A DNA stretch of 64,000 nt from Xestospongia bergquistia (taxonomy: Eukaryota > Porifera > Demospongiae > Haplosclerida > Petrosiidae): NCBI GenBank assembly GCA_963965975.1, contig OZ014411.1:3829001-3893000 (forward strand), in the 5' to 3' direction. Numbering within the stretch: position 1 is the first letter of the stretch; each line of letters begins with the position of its first letter. Shown here in pieces: positions 28,983 to 42,214 of the stretch. A program made the position numbers and the translations under genes. A model generated the notes under the pieces. It saw nothing but the letters and a program-made list of their open reading frames with translations. It was not told the origin of the DNA and searched no databases.

Positions 28983-31900
28983 ACTTAAGCATTGAACAAT
29001 TTAATAATCTTATAGTTTAATGTGTTCAATAATTTCTAAACAATCTCTGTAATTGTATGTTATATTTGATGTGTCAGTATATGTGTGGTTATATCTAGTT
29101 ACTGTAACATGCAATACTTTATTCAACTGCTGCAATATTGTTTAAATTGTTGTTGTATACTTTTACCAAAGTCGGTATGCACATTTCCATTAAATAACCT
29201 CATAAAATATCAATTGTAATTTGAATATGAAATTGATTCCTACATAATGTAAATATACTGGGAAAGTCAATATCATACTTTAAAATAATTAAAATTCTAA
29301 GTTGCTCAAAATTTGTTATTACAATACAAAGCATTTCCAAGTACAAAGGAATAAATGTATGAGTAGATGGATTGATGAATGGATAGATAGATTGATACGT
29401 TAATCAAAAAGATGAAAGCTAGAAGAATGGATGGATTGATATCTTAACAAATGGTCAGATTAAGGATTAATGAATCAATTAATACATAAAGAATTAGATG
29501 AATGAAAGAACGATGGACAGATCAATACATATATATAAATAACTTAATTATCTATATGCATATTTAAGTTAATTCATCAAATTAATATCAACTGTAATAT
29601 GACTTATTACAATTTGTTATAATAAGAGGACATTGCTTAATACAAGTATAATACAAGTCAAATATCTAACTTCAAAACAAGAGTGACTAATTACTACTAC
29701 CAAAACCAACAAAAGTAGCACTACTACCAAAAGAAGCCAATATTATATCACTGTAAAACCTGTTTGGTTGATTTAACCAATGTATGGTTATACAAGTTGC
29801 ATGTATTTATCTAGTGCAAACTAGAAACAAACACAATACTGCTTTCATTACTAATGTACTATAAATAGTAAATTCAATAGATCAACCATCAGTTTTTATA
29901 GTGAAAGTGCATTTAGCAATGACAACAGTATGATGTTTACTTTCAGTTTGTGCTTAATATAACATATAACTATTATTTGTTAAATTAACCAATCAGTTTT
30001 TAGAGTGATATATCTACATAGATATACAAAGAAGAGACCTAACTATATCATTATGTGTATATGCTTAAGTTACTACAACACAGAGAATTTCAAAAAATAT
30101 TTCTTACAAAGAGTAGAAGCTCATAGCATAACTCACTACCGTTTAAAAATGTAAGTTCTATGTACAAATTGAGCAGACTGAATATATTCATGCTAACTAA
30201 TTTGTAATGAATATCTGTGTTCATGCTTGCAATATTTCAATCAATAAGTTTGTATGGTAGCTCAAAGCATTACGCATTATTGTAAACGATTCGTTAGTCA
30301 AGAGCTAATCAATTAAATGTAATAACAGGAATAAGTATATGTAATACACAGAGAAAGAGAGAGAAGAGATACAGACATTAACATACACATACACACAGAC
30401 TCTTAACACAGATAGAAATGCATACACATATACAGACACACACACATAGAAGGCAGTGAGGTGATCAGAGGAAGGAAGCAAAGAAATATAAGTCATTGAC
30501 ATGTCCATTCATATAAACAATCTCATGATCAATTGATATCACTTGTATTCCAAGGAAGTAAGCATAAAATTATATGAAGTAGTCATTGTCAGCAATTGCA
30601 TGTACACAAACATGTCCTAGAAAAGGGAATAATTGTTACATCAAGGAAGGAAAAAAGCCTATATAACTACTGGGTAAGGAAGGAAGGTGAGCAAGGTCCC
30701 AGAATAAAGACCTAGAATAATGATATCTACTGTAACCAAGGAAATAAGCAAACCAATTTGTATTAAGTAAGCAAGCATATATATGAAGTTAGTTGAAATA
30801 ACGTTTTATAGAATTTTTACTATAGCTGAAAGATATCACCCACATTTAATATAATTTAAATTAAGCCACTGTTACATTGTTAATATTAGATTAATAAATA
30901 TAGAAAATTGTATATACTATATTAGCATTGAGGTGTCCTCACTATTAATGCTGAATAATATACTAAAGTATTAGTATAGGACTAAAACAATTAACTAAGT
31001 GCTTTAGAAAATAGACATGTCCTTAAACAAACGACTGTGCTATATGAGAGGTTCATTATACATATAGAGGAAGAGGAGTAATAAAACAATATACTTAATT
31101 AATACAGTATGAAACATGTGTATCATTTATCTTGAACTGTAAAAAGACAGCAACATTCAGTTAGAACACCTTCTTCCTTTTTATTAACTACAGTAAATAA
31201 CTTATAGATCAGGGAGGTCTGATACTAGATCATGTTGAATAAAGGAATAAGAGTAGACACTTAAGCACTTTGCATATATTTCATGTTGATATTTACTATT
31301 AGTTTGAAGTATAATCTTGTGCACATAAAAATTACTGTCTTTTTTTATCATTTAGTAATTTCTATTAATATTTTGCATTATTATTATTCTCTCTTGTATA
31401 TTATCTCAAGACTTATTTTTACTAACCTAACTAAAGTAGTTGTAGTCTCATGGATCAATGTGACTATTATCAATTTTATCCATCACAACATGGAATCGTT
31501 AAAATACCACAACACTTATAAGGTTAATTTACTACATTTTTGAGCCAACATCAAAACAAAATTATCAGCTAGCTAGCCCTTCTTAAGTTAGGCCTGAATA
31601 GAGTAGGAAGGAATAATTAGGCTCTTAGGTTGGTTTTTAAATTTAATGATACCTTATTGTATAACTATAAATCTTAATAGCTACAAAACTGATGAAAAAA
31701 CGGACAAACAAATTGATGCAAAAAACGTAGGTACTTGAAGTAGAATTGTAATGATAGTATAAATAAAACATTGAGGAATATTTGTGCTATACAACAGAAT
31801 TAATATAAATAAAATGTTAACCAAATAATGTAACAACTGCTCCAATTCTTTCTTGTTTTAGGAGAGAGATTGGGTTAACAATTACCTTATAATAATGATC

Positions 31901-32380
31901 TGCTAGTGTCAAACAATAATAAAATAAACTCCTCTAATATTACAATATACCTTATTGTCTTACTAATATTACTAATCCTAGTATCATTAATAGTATACCA
32001 GATGTGATAGTAATATATATCTTTGATGATACCACTAACTAGCCCTGAAACTCTTAAACATAAAAACAAGTTACTTCCTGTACAGACATATATATGGATT
32101 AAACTCAGTGACTTCACTCTAATTATATTTATATCAAAGGTATCTTAAGACAGGTGTGTCCACTTACGATAAACACTTACCACTTACAATGATGTCATAA
32201 AGTGTAAGACAAGGAAATATTGTTTTGATTTTTCAGTTACTTTACCGACTTCCTGAATGATCTCAGAACTGCTACCTCACTTTATGTAAAAAGTCCATAA
32301 TTTAAATATTTTATGCAATTAATATCTTTTGAGTTTGCGTTGACAGGCATTGTTTTTACACTTAAAGGAAACTATGGTGA
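28983..32380. other. array spacer (unit 2)
   Basis: Diverged repeat-unit DNA homologous to the other spacers, without a supported gene. The 31887-32120 part matches the upstream blocks that precede each gene copy. Confidence 0.7.
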
Positions 32381-32465
32381 TAGCTAAGTGCCGTGGTTGA
32401 CTAAGAAGTTAGGCTTATCTAGCAAATCAGATATATACAAAAAAGAACTCAAACCATCTAAAAAT

Positions 32466-32630
32466 ATGGTTTACATAATATATCTTCTCTTCACTTCTCT
32501 TTTCATATTATTAGCAAACGAAGCTGTCAGTATGCAAGTCTGCAACAAGGCCAAGTGTCCAGCGTATAATACCTACGCTGATCCAGACTACACGATTGAC
32601 CCATGCTGTGGTGACTGTTCAAAGAGATGA
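32466..32630 (+). pseudogene. VWC gene copy B, truncated after the first Cys cluster and lacking its TATA box
   Basis: Reads from MVYIIYLLFTSL through the signal peptide to DCSKR and then a stop. After the codons for CSK the text switches to ATGAATTATATTATGAAGAAA, which matches the 3' spacer near 25890, so an array recombination removed the rest of the gene. Upstream, the conserved promoter block reads GTGGTTGACTAAGAAG where intact copies have GTGGTTCGCCTATATAAAGA. The TATA box is deleted. In-frame ATGs farther upstream (32388) are not conserved. Confidence 0.9.
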
Positions 32631-35400
32631 ATTATATTATGAAGAAATAGATGAATGAAAGATCAATGGACAGATCAATAGATAAATTAACTTAATTATT
32701 ATAATGACATTAGTTAATTACTATCAAATATAATATAACTTATTTACAATAAAAGAAAATGACTTAGTTAAGTTTAATACAAGGCATTGCAAATACCTAA
32801 CGTCATTAGAAGAAAGTCATATCATAGCACTACAGTCAAAAGAACAGTTTGTGTCAAATAATAATATGTAATCTATATTAAAAACAACTTTATTACAATT
32901 AAATGTATGGGTAACATTTTTCATGTACAGATTTAGCAAACTGAATATATCAATGTTAACTTATTTGTAGTGTACTTTGTGCACAGTCAAGATTTCATGC
33001 TGACAATATTTCAATCAACAAGTTTGTATGGTAGTCCAAAATACTATGCATTACTACAACTGATATGATAGTCAAACTCTGACCAATTAAACATAATATT
33101 AGACATAAGTATATGTATTGAAAAAGAGACAGACAAATAGACACAAATACACAAATTCTAACACAGACAAACGGACATACACATATACAGACACACACAT
33201 AGAAGACAGTCAGATGATCATAAGAAGGAATCAAAGAAATATAAGTCCATTAATGCATTTATTAATGTAAGCAATCTCATGATCAATTGATATCACTTGT
33301 TTTCTAAGAAAGTAAGCATAAAATTATATGAAGTAGTCATTGTCAGCAATTGCATGTATCCAAATATGTCCTAGAAAAGAGAATAACTGTTACACAAGGA
33401 AGGAAAGAAGCCTATATAACCATTGGGTGATGGTAGCAGCTCTGAAATCATTCAGGATGTCGGTAAAGTAATTCAAAACAATCAAATCATTATTTCCTTG
33501 TCACAAGTGGAGATTACACTTTAAGACATCATTCTAAATAGTAAATATAATTATTGTAAGTGGACACACCTGTCTTAAGATACCTTTGATAAGAATAAAA
33601 TTAGAATGAAGTCACTGAGTTTAATCCATATATATGTCTGTACAGGAACTAACTTGTTTTTATGTTTAAGAGTTTCAGGGCTAGTTATCAAAAATATTTA
33701 TTACTAACACATCTAAGAAAGTAAGCATAAATTTATATGAAGTAGTCACTTATTTGTAGTGTACCTTGTGCACAGTCAAGATTTCATGCTGACAATATTT
33801 CAATCAAAAAAGTTTGCATGGTAGTCCAAAATACTCTGCATTACTGACTCTGACCAATTAAACATAATATTAGACATAAGTATATGTATTGAAAAAGAGA
33901 CAGACATAGACACAAATACACAAATTCTAACACAGACAAACGGACATACACATGTACAAACACACATAGAAGACAGTCAGATGATCATAGGAAAGAATCA
34001 AAGAAATATAAGTTCATTTATGAATTTATTAATATAAACAATCTCATGATCAATTGTTTTCTAAGGAAGTAAGCATAAAATTATATGAAGTAGTCATTGT
34101 CAGCAATTGCATGTATACAAATATGTCCTAGAAAAGAGAATAATTGTTACACAAGGAAGGAAAGAAGCCTATATAACCATTGGGTTAGGAAAGAAGGAAG
34201 GATAAGGTTTCTTTAACTGTTAAAGCCAATTTCACAGAATAAAGACCTAGAATAATGATATCTACTGCAACCAAGTAAGGAAGCAAACCAGTTTGTATTG
34301 ACTCAGGAAGCATATGTATGAAGTTCATTAAAACAAACTATAACTGAAAGATATCACCCACATTTAATATAATATGTAAATTAAGCTATTGTTGCATTGT
34401 TAATATTACATTAATAAGTATAACAAGATTTGTCTATATACACGCTATAATAATTAATATGCTAAAGTTTGAAGTAATACACAAATGTCTTAAGTATGAG
34501 ATTTAACCAAATGTCAGTAATGACAGTAAAGTACATGAAAACAACAAGTTGTCTACAAGATGGTCAAGATCATTGATCCTTCTTAGGACTGGCTACTTGA
34601 GACAAATTGCTATAAGTACTCATGGTGCAGTAGATAATATGAGGTGGATATTTCTTAAAATAGTAATTAATACTTACTAGATGATTGCTATAAATAAGTC
34701 TATTTTGTCTATTGAAGGAGATTATTTGTTGCAAATAACTTAGCTAAGGACTTGAAGTAGAGTTGTAATGATAATATAAATGTAACATTAAGAAATATTT
34801 TGGCCCTAGTTTATACAATATAATAGAATTGATATAAATTATATGTTAACTAAATAAAGTAATAACTATACCAGTTCTTTCTTATTTTAGGAGAGGGAAT
34901 AGGTTAACAATTATCTCTAATAATGATCTGACAGTGTCAAACAATAATGAAATAAACACCTCTAATATTACAATACACTTTGTTGTCTTACTAATATTAC
35001 TAATTGTAATATCATTTATAGTATACCAGATGTGATAGTAATAAAAATCTTTGATGATACCACTAACTAGCCCTGAAACTCTTAAACATAAAAACAAGTT
35101 ACTTCCTGTACACACACATATATGGATTAAACTCAATGACTTCACTCTAATTCTATTCTTATCAAAGGTATCTTAAGACAGGTGTGTCCACTTACGATAA
35201 TTGTATTTACTATTTAGAATGATGTCTTAAAGTGTAATCTCTACTTGTGACAAGGAAAAAATGATTTGAATTTTTCAATTACTTTACCGACATCCTGAAT
35301 GATCTCAGAGCTGCCACTCTCACTCTATGTAAACAGTGAATAATTTAATATTTTATGCAACTAATTTCCTTTGAGTTTGCGTGAATATTTTACACTTAAA
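32631..35400. other. array spacer (unit 3) with an inverted promoter block
   Basis: Spacer DNA carrying the inverted segment described at 33427-33703. Sequence around 32960-33420 is repeated at 33745-34170, flanking the inverted block. No gene supported. Confidence 0.75.
33427..33703 (-). repeat. inverted copy of the VWC upstream region
   Basis: The reverse complement matches the region upstream of the intact genes (about 27840-28110 and 35040-35315), including TACTTTACCGACATCCTGAA. It stops short of the TATA box, so it is not a working promoter copy by itself. Confidence 0.85.
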
Positions 35401-35436
35401 GGAAACTATGGCGATAGCTAAGTGCCGTGGTTCGCC

Positions 35437-35445
35437 TATATAAAG
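35437..35445 (+). promoter_or_regulatory. TATA box of VWC gene C
   Basis: TATATAAAG, 70 bases before the ATG, in the same conserved block as copies A and D. Confidence 0.75.
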
Positions 35446-35506
35446 AAGTTAGCCTTATCTAACAATTCAGATATATACAGAACAAGAACTCAAACCATCT
35501 AAAAAT

Positions 35507-36178
35507 ATGGCTTACATAAAATATCTTCTCTTCACTTCTCTTTTCATATTATTAGTAAACCAAGCTGTCAGTATGCAAGTCTGCAACAAGGCCAAGTGTC
35601 CGGCGTATCATACCTGCGCTGATCCAGACTACACGATTGACCCATGCTGTGGTGACTGTTCAAAGAGTAAATGTCAATTCCATGGTTGTGTTAAATTTGG
35701 AGCTCATGGACCTACATGGCATCCAACACCTTGTTTAACATGTGTTTGTAAAGATGGACAAACTCATTGTACAAATATCTCCTCCACATGTCCAGATTGT
35801 GAAGGACAGAGATATAGAGCTAAATATCTTGAAGGTCAATGTTGTCCAATATGTGACTATGGAATTGCTAACGATAGTTGTGGTTTAATAAGAGTTCGTA
35901 ACCACACCATCAAAGTATCAATGGACAATCAAGATGAATGTACTGTATCAGTGACTGAACATGGCTGTGATAAACCAATGTTTACAAGAAACAATGTTCG
36001 ATATCGATGTAAAGCAATTGATAGTGTACATATTGTGAAGAATGTTTGTCGAGATATTGAGGAGTTGGAATATAGAGATGTCATAGATTGTATCCCAGAG
36101 GTTGTCCCAAATCTTTTTGTACCTGATTTCTTGAAAGTTGGCAAAAGAGAATTGCCATGTTCATTACAACTACCATAA
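35507..36178 (+). CDS. secreted VWC-domain protein, copy C (223 aa)
   Basis: Full-length paralogue of copy A with every cysteine conserved: signal peptide 1-22, VWC-like module about 56-116 (CVKFGAHGPTWHPTPC to GQCCPIC), then a Cys-rich tail. The flanking DNA is nearly identical to that of copy D over a 3.8-kb unit, so these two share the most recent duplication or gene conversion. It is intact and expected to be transcribed from its own TATA promoter. Confidence 0.88.
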   Translation: MAYIKYLLFTSLFILLVNQAVSMQVCNKAKCPAYHTCADPDYTIDPCCGDCSKSKCQFHGCVKFGAHGPTWHPTPCLTCVCKDGQTHCTNISSTCPDCEGQRYRAKYLEGQCCPICDYGIANDSCGLIRVRNHTIKVSMDNQDECTVSVTEHGCDKPMFTRNNVRYRCKAIDSVHIVKNVCRDIEELEYRDVIDCIPEVVPNLFVPDFLKVGKRELPCSLQLP

Positions 36179-39100
36179 GTGATGATGAAAATGTTTATGT
36201 AGTTAATGATTTTAAAGTTTATTATGTTCAATAATTCCTAAATAGTTCCTGTATTTAATTGATGTGTCATAATGGTTATTTCAAGTTATAGAATAAAAAC
36301 AATTATAAATTTAACTGTTGTGTATCATTGCTTAATAAGCTGTTACTTTTTACAAAAGTTGGCATTTACTAAATAACCACATAATTAGTCAATTATAAGT
36401 TGACATCTAATTACTATATAATGTAAAAAGTAATAATTATACTAGGAAATTCAATATAATACTATAAATCTGTGGTAACTTAAACCACTGAATTCACAAA
36501 ATATGATATGAAAGTAAATCTCTTTATAATTATCAATAACAACAGCAAGCAAGTAAAAGTATGTAGAAGACATAAATATATATTTATGTTCATGATTAAA
36601 TTGTTACAACTAATGAAGAGTTTCAAACAATAAGTTTTTACAAAGAGTGGAAGCTCATAAAACAACTTTATTACCATTAAATGTATGGGTAACATTTTTC
36701 ATGTACAGATTTAGCAAACTGAATATATCTATGTTAACTTATTTGTAGTGTACCTTGTGTACAGTCAAGATTTCATGCTGACAATATATTTCAATCAACA
36801 AGTTTGTATGGTAGTCCAAAATACTATGCATTACTACAACTGATATTATAGTCAAACTCTGACCAATTAAACATAATATTAGACATACGTATATGTATTG
36901 AAAAAGAGACAGACAAATGGACACAAATACACAAATTCTAACACAGACAAATGGACATACACATGTACAAACACACATAGAAGACAGTCAGATGATCATA
37001 GGAAAGAATCAAAGTAATATAAGTTCATTAATGAATTTATTAATGTAAACAATCTCATGATCAATTGATTTACTTCTTTTCTAAAGAAGTAAACATAAAA
37101 TTATATGAAGTAGTCATTGTCAGCAATTGCATGTATCCAAATATGTCCTAGAAAAGAGAATAATTGTTACACAAGGAAGGAAAGAAGCCTATATAACCAT
37201 TGGGTGAGGGTAGCAGCTCTGAAATCATTCAGGATGTCGGTAAAGTAATTCAAAACAATCAAATCATTATTTCCTTGTCACAAATGGAAATTACACTTTA
37301 AGACATCATTGTAAATAGTAAATATAATTATTGTAAGTGGACACACCTGTAACAAGATACCTTTGATAAGAATATAATTAGAGTGAAGTCACTGAGTTTA
37401 ATCCATATATATGTCTGTACAGGAAGTAACTTGTTTTTATGTTTAAGAGTTTCGGGGCTAGTTAGCGGTATTATCAAAAATATTTATTACTAACACATCT
37501 AAGAAAGTAAGCATAAATTATATGAAGTAGTCACTTATTTATATTGTACCTTGTGCACAGTCAAGATTTCATGCTGACAATATTTCAATCAACAAAGTTT
37601 GCATGGTAGTCCAAAATACTATGTATTACTACAACTGATATGATAGTCAAACTCTGACCAATTAAACATAATATTAGACATAAGTATATGTATTGAAAAA
37701 GAGACAGACAAATAGACACAAATACACAAATTCTAACACAGACAAATGGACATACACATGTACAAACACACATAGAAAACAGTCAGATGATCATAGGAAA
37801 GAATCAAAGAAATATAAGTTCATTAATGAATTTATTAATATAAACAATCTCATGATCAATTGATATCACTTGTTTTCTAAGGAAGTAAGCATAAAATTAT
37901 ATGAAGTAGTCATTGTCAGCAATTGCATGTATACAAATATGTCCTATAAAAGTGAATAATTGTTACACAAAAAAAGGAAAGAAGCCTATATAACCATTGA
38001 TGGAAGGAAGCATAAGGTTTCTTTCTAAATTAGAGACTGTTAAAGCCAATTTCACAGAATAAAGACCTAGAATAATGATATCTACTGCAACCAAGGAAGG
38101 AAGCAAACCAGTTTGTATTGACTCAGGAAGCATATGTATGAAGTTCATTAAAACAAACTATAACTGAAAGATATCACCACATTTAATATAATATGTAAAT
38201 TAAACTATTGTTGCATTGTTAATATTACATTAATAAGTATAACAAAATTTGTCTATATACACGCTATAATAATAAATACGCTAAAGTTTGAAGTAATACA
38301 CAAATGTCATAAGTATACTATTTAACCAAATGCCAATAATGACAGTAAAATACATGAAAACAACAAGTTGTCTACAAGATCATTGATCCTTCTTCAAACA
38401 GGCAAGACTGGTTACTTGAGACAAATTGCTATAAGTACTCATGGTGCAGTAGATAATATGGGGTGGATATTTCTTAAAATATTAATTAATACTTACTAGA
38501 TGATTGCTATAAATAAGTCTATTTTGTCTATTGAAGGAGATTATTTGTTGCAAATAACTTAGCTAAGGACTTGAAGTAAAGTTGTAATGACAATATAAAT
38601 GTAACATTAGGAAATATTTTGGCCCTAGTTTATACAATATAATAGAATTGATATAAATTATATGTTAACTAAATAAAGTAATAACTATACCAGTTCTTTC
38701 TTATTTTAGGAGAGGGGTTGGGTTAACACTTATCTCTAATAATGATCTGACAGTGTCAAATAATAATAAAATAAACACCTCTAATATTACAATATACCTT
38801 GTTGTCTTACTAATAGTACTAATTGTAATATCATTTATAGTATACCAGATGTGATAGTAATAAATATCTTTGATAATACCGCTAACTAGCCCTGAAACTC
38901 TTAAACATAAAAACAAGTTACTTCCTGTACACACACATATATATGGATTAAACTCAGTGACTTCATTCTAATTTTATTCTTATCAAAGGTATCTTAGGAC
39001 AGGTGTGTCCACTTACGATAATTATATTTACTATTTAGAATGATGTCTTAAAGTGTAATCTCTACTTGTGACAAGGAAATAATGATTTGATTTTTTCAAT

Positions 39101-39230
39101 TACTTTACCGACATCCTGAATGATCTCAGAGCTGCTACCATCACGTTATGTAAACAATGCATAATTTAAATATTTTATGTAACTAATTTCCTTTGAGTTT
39201 GCGTGAATATTTTACACTTAAAGGAAACTA
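36179..39230. other. array spacer (unit 4) with an inverted promoter block
   Basis: Spacer homologous to unit 3, with the same inverted insertion at 37207-37501 flanked by duplicated spacer text. No gene supported. Confidence 0.75.
37207..37501 (-). repeat. second inverted copy of the VWC upstream region
   Basis: The reverse complement of the pre-gene block, as at 33427-33703 and somewhat longer. Its presence at the same place in two units shows that the inversion predates the duplication of those units. Confidence 0.85.
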
Positions 39231-39260
39231 TATGGCGATAGCTAAGTGCTGTGGTTCGCC

Positions 39261-39269
39261 TATATAAAG
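39261..39269 (+). promoter_or_regulatory. TATA box of VWC gene D
   Basis: TATATAAAG, 70 bases before the ATG. Confidence 0.75.
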
Positions 39270-39330
39270 AAGTTAGCCTTATCTAACAATTCAGATATAT
39301 ACAGAACAAGAACTCAAACCATCTAAAAAT

Positions 39331-40002
39331 ATGGCTTACATAAAATATCTTCTCTTCACTTCTCTTTTCATATTATTAGCAAACCAAGCTGTCAGTATGC
39401 AAGTCTGCAACAAGGCCAAGTGTCCGGCGTATAATACCTGCGCTGATCCAGACTACACGATTGACCCATGCTGTGGCGACTGTTCAAAGAGTAAATGTCA
39501 ATTCCATGGCTGTGTTAAATTTGGAGCTCATGCACCCACATGGCACCCAACACCTTGTTTAACATGCGTTTGTAAAGATGGACAAACTCATTGTACAAAT
39601 ATCTCCTCAACATGTCCAGATTGTGAAGGACAGAGATATAGAGCTAAATATCTTGAAGGTCAATGTTGTCCAATATGTGACTATGGAATTGCTAACGATA
39701 GTTGTGGTTTAATAAGAGTTCGTAACTACACCATCAAAGTATCAATGGACAATCAAGATGAATGTACTGTATCAGTGACTGAACATAGCTGTGATAAACC
39801 AATGTTTACAAGAAACAATGTTCGATATCGATGTAAAGCAATTGATAGTGTACATAATGTGAAGAATGTATGTGGAGACATTGAGAAGTTGGAATATAGA
39901 GATGTCATAGATTGTATCCCAGAGGTTGTCCCAAATCTTTTTGTACCTGATTTCTTGAAAGTTGGCAAAAGAGAATTGCCATGTTCATTACAACTACCAT
40001 AA
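39331..40002 (+). CDS. secreted VWC-domain protein, copy D (223 aa)
   Basis: Full-length paralogue with all cysteines kept. Differences from copy C are few (for example NTC for HTC, HAPTW for HGPTW, NYT for NHT, EHSC for EHGC, GDIEKL for RDIEEL), and most lie in the VWC loop and C-terminal tail. The NYT change keeps the glycosylation sequon. Signal peptide and promoter are as in copy C. Confidence 0.88.
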   Translation: MAYIKYLLFTSLFILLANQAVSMQVCNKAKCPAYNTCADPDYTIDPCCGDCSKSKCQFHGCVKFGAHAPTWHPTPCLTCVCKDGQTHCTNISSTCPDCEGQRYRAKYLEGQCCPICDYGIANDSCGLIRVRNYTIKVSMDNQDECTVSVTEHSCDKPMFTRNNVRYRCKAIDSVHNVKNVCGDIEKLEYRDVIDCIPEVVPNLFVPDFLKVGKRELPCSLQLP

Positions 40003-42107
40003 GTGATGATGAAAATGTTTATGTAGTTAATGATTTTAAAGTTTATTATGTTCAATAATTCCTAAATAGTTCCTGTATTTAATTGATGTGTCATAATGGT
40101 TATTTCAAGTTATAGAATAAAAACAATTATAAATTTAACTGTTGTGTATCATTGCTTAATAAGCTGTTACTTTTTACAAAAGTTGGCATTTACTAAATAA
40201 CCACATAATTAGTCAATTATAAGTTGACATCTAATTACTATATAATGTAAAAAGTAATAATTATACTAGGAAATTCAATATAATACTATAAATCTGTGGT
40301 AACTTAAACCACTGAATTCACAAAATATGATATGAAAGTAAATCTCTTTATAATTATCAATAACAACAGCAAGCAAGTAAAAGTATGTAGAAGACATAAA
40401 TATATATTTATGTTCATGATTAAATTGTTACAACTAATGAAGACTTTCAAACAATAAGTTTTTACAAAGAGTGGAAGCTCATAAAACAACTTTATTACCA
40501 TTAAATGTATGGGTAACATTTTTCATGCACAGATTTAGCAAACTGAATATATCTATGTTAACTTATTTGTAGTGTACCTTGTGCACAGTCAAGATTTCAT
40601 GCTGACAATATTTCAATCAACAAGTTTGTATGGTAGTCCAAAATACTATGCATTACTACAACTGATATGATAGTCAAACTCTGACCAATTAAAAATAATA
40701 TTAGACATAAGTATATGTATTGAAAAAGAGACAGACAAATAGACACAAATACACAAATTCTAACACAGACAAATGGACATACACATATACAGACACACAC
40801 ATAGAAGACAGTCAGATGATCATAGGAAGGAATCAAAGAAATATAAGTCCATTAATGCATTTATTAATGTAAACAATCTCATGATCAATTGATATCACTT
40901 GTTTTCTAAGAAAGTAAGCATAAAATTATATGAAGTAGTCATTGTCAGCAATCACATGTATACAAATATGTCCTAGAAAAAAGAATAATTGTTACACAAG
41001 GAAGGAAAGAAGCCTATATAACCATTAGGTTAGGAAGGAAGGAAGGATAAGGTTTCTTTCTAAATTAGAGAATGTTAAAGCCAATTTCACAGAATAAAGA
41101 CCTAGAATAATGATATCTTCTGCAACCAAGGAAGGAAGCAAACCAGTTTGTATTGACTCAGGAAACATAAATATGAAGTTCATTAAAACAAATATTATTT
41201 ACTATAATTGAAAGATATCACCCACATTTATTATAATATGTAAATTAAGGCATTGTTAATATTACATTAATAAGTATAATAAAATTTGATACACGCTATA
41301 ATAATAAATACACTAAAGTTTGAAGTAATACACAAATGTCTTAAGTATAGTATTTAACCAAATGTCAGTAATGACTGTAAAGTACATGAAAACAACAAGT
41401 TGTCTACAAGATGGTCAAGATCATTGATCCTTCTTAGGACTGGCTACTTGGGACAAATTGCTATAAGTACTCATGGTGCAGTAGATAATATGTGGTGGAT
41501 ATTTCTTAAAGTATTTATTAATACTTACTAGATGATTGCTATAAATAAGTCTATTTTATCTATTGAAGGAGATTATTTGTTGCAAATAACTTAGCTAAGG
41601 ACTTGAAGTAAAGTTGTAATGATAATATAAATGTAACATTAGGAAATATTTTGGCCCTAGTTTATACAATATAATAGAATTGATATAAATTATATGTTAA
41701 CTAAATAAAGTATTAACTATACCAGTTCTTTCTTATTTTAGGAGAGGGGTTGGGTTAACACTTATCTTAATGATCTGACAATAATAAAATAAACACATCT
41801 AATATTACAATATACCTTGTTGTCTTACTAATAGTACTAATTGTAATATTATTTATAGTATACCAGATGTGATAGTAATAAATATCTTTGATAATACCAC
41901 TAACTAGCCCTGAAACTCTTAAACATAAAAACAAGCTACTTCCTGTACACACACACATATATGGATTAAACTCAGTAACTTCATTCTAATTTTATTCTTA
42001 TCAAAGGTATCTTATAACAGGTGTGTCCACTTACGATAATTATATTTACTATTTAGAATGATGTCTTAAAGTGTAGTCTCTACTTGTAACAAGGAAATAA
42101 TGATTTG
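40003..42107. other. array spacer (unit 5)
   Basis: Homologous spacer DNA without the inverted block. Ends in the pre-gene block (about 41745-42106), which is joined directly to a 3' gene remnant. No gene supported. Confidence 0.7.
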
Positions 42108-42214
42108 AATTGTATCCCAGAGGTTGTATCCCAGAGGTTGTCCCAAATCTTTTTGTACCTGATTTCTTGAAACTTGGCAAAAGAGAATTGCCATGTTCAT
42201 TACAACTACCATAA
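42108..42214 (+). pseudogene. VWC gene remnant E (C-terminal end only)
   Basis: The upstream block breaks off at GATTTGAA and continues with codons for the last ~35 residues of the protein (IPEVVPNLFVPDFLK, then GKRELPC) and the TAA. A 14-base stretch (GTATCCCAGAGGTT) is tandemly doubled at the junction, pointing to slippage or microhomology repair. Promoter proper, signal peptide and VWC are missing. Confidence 0.9.
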
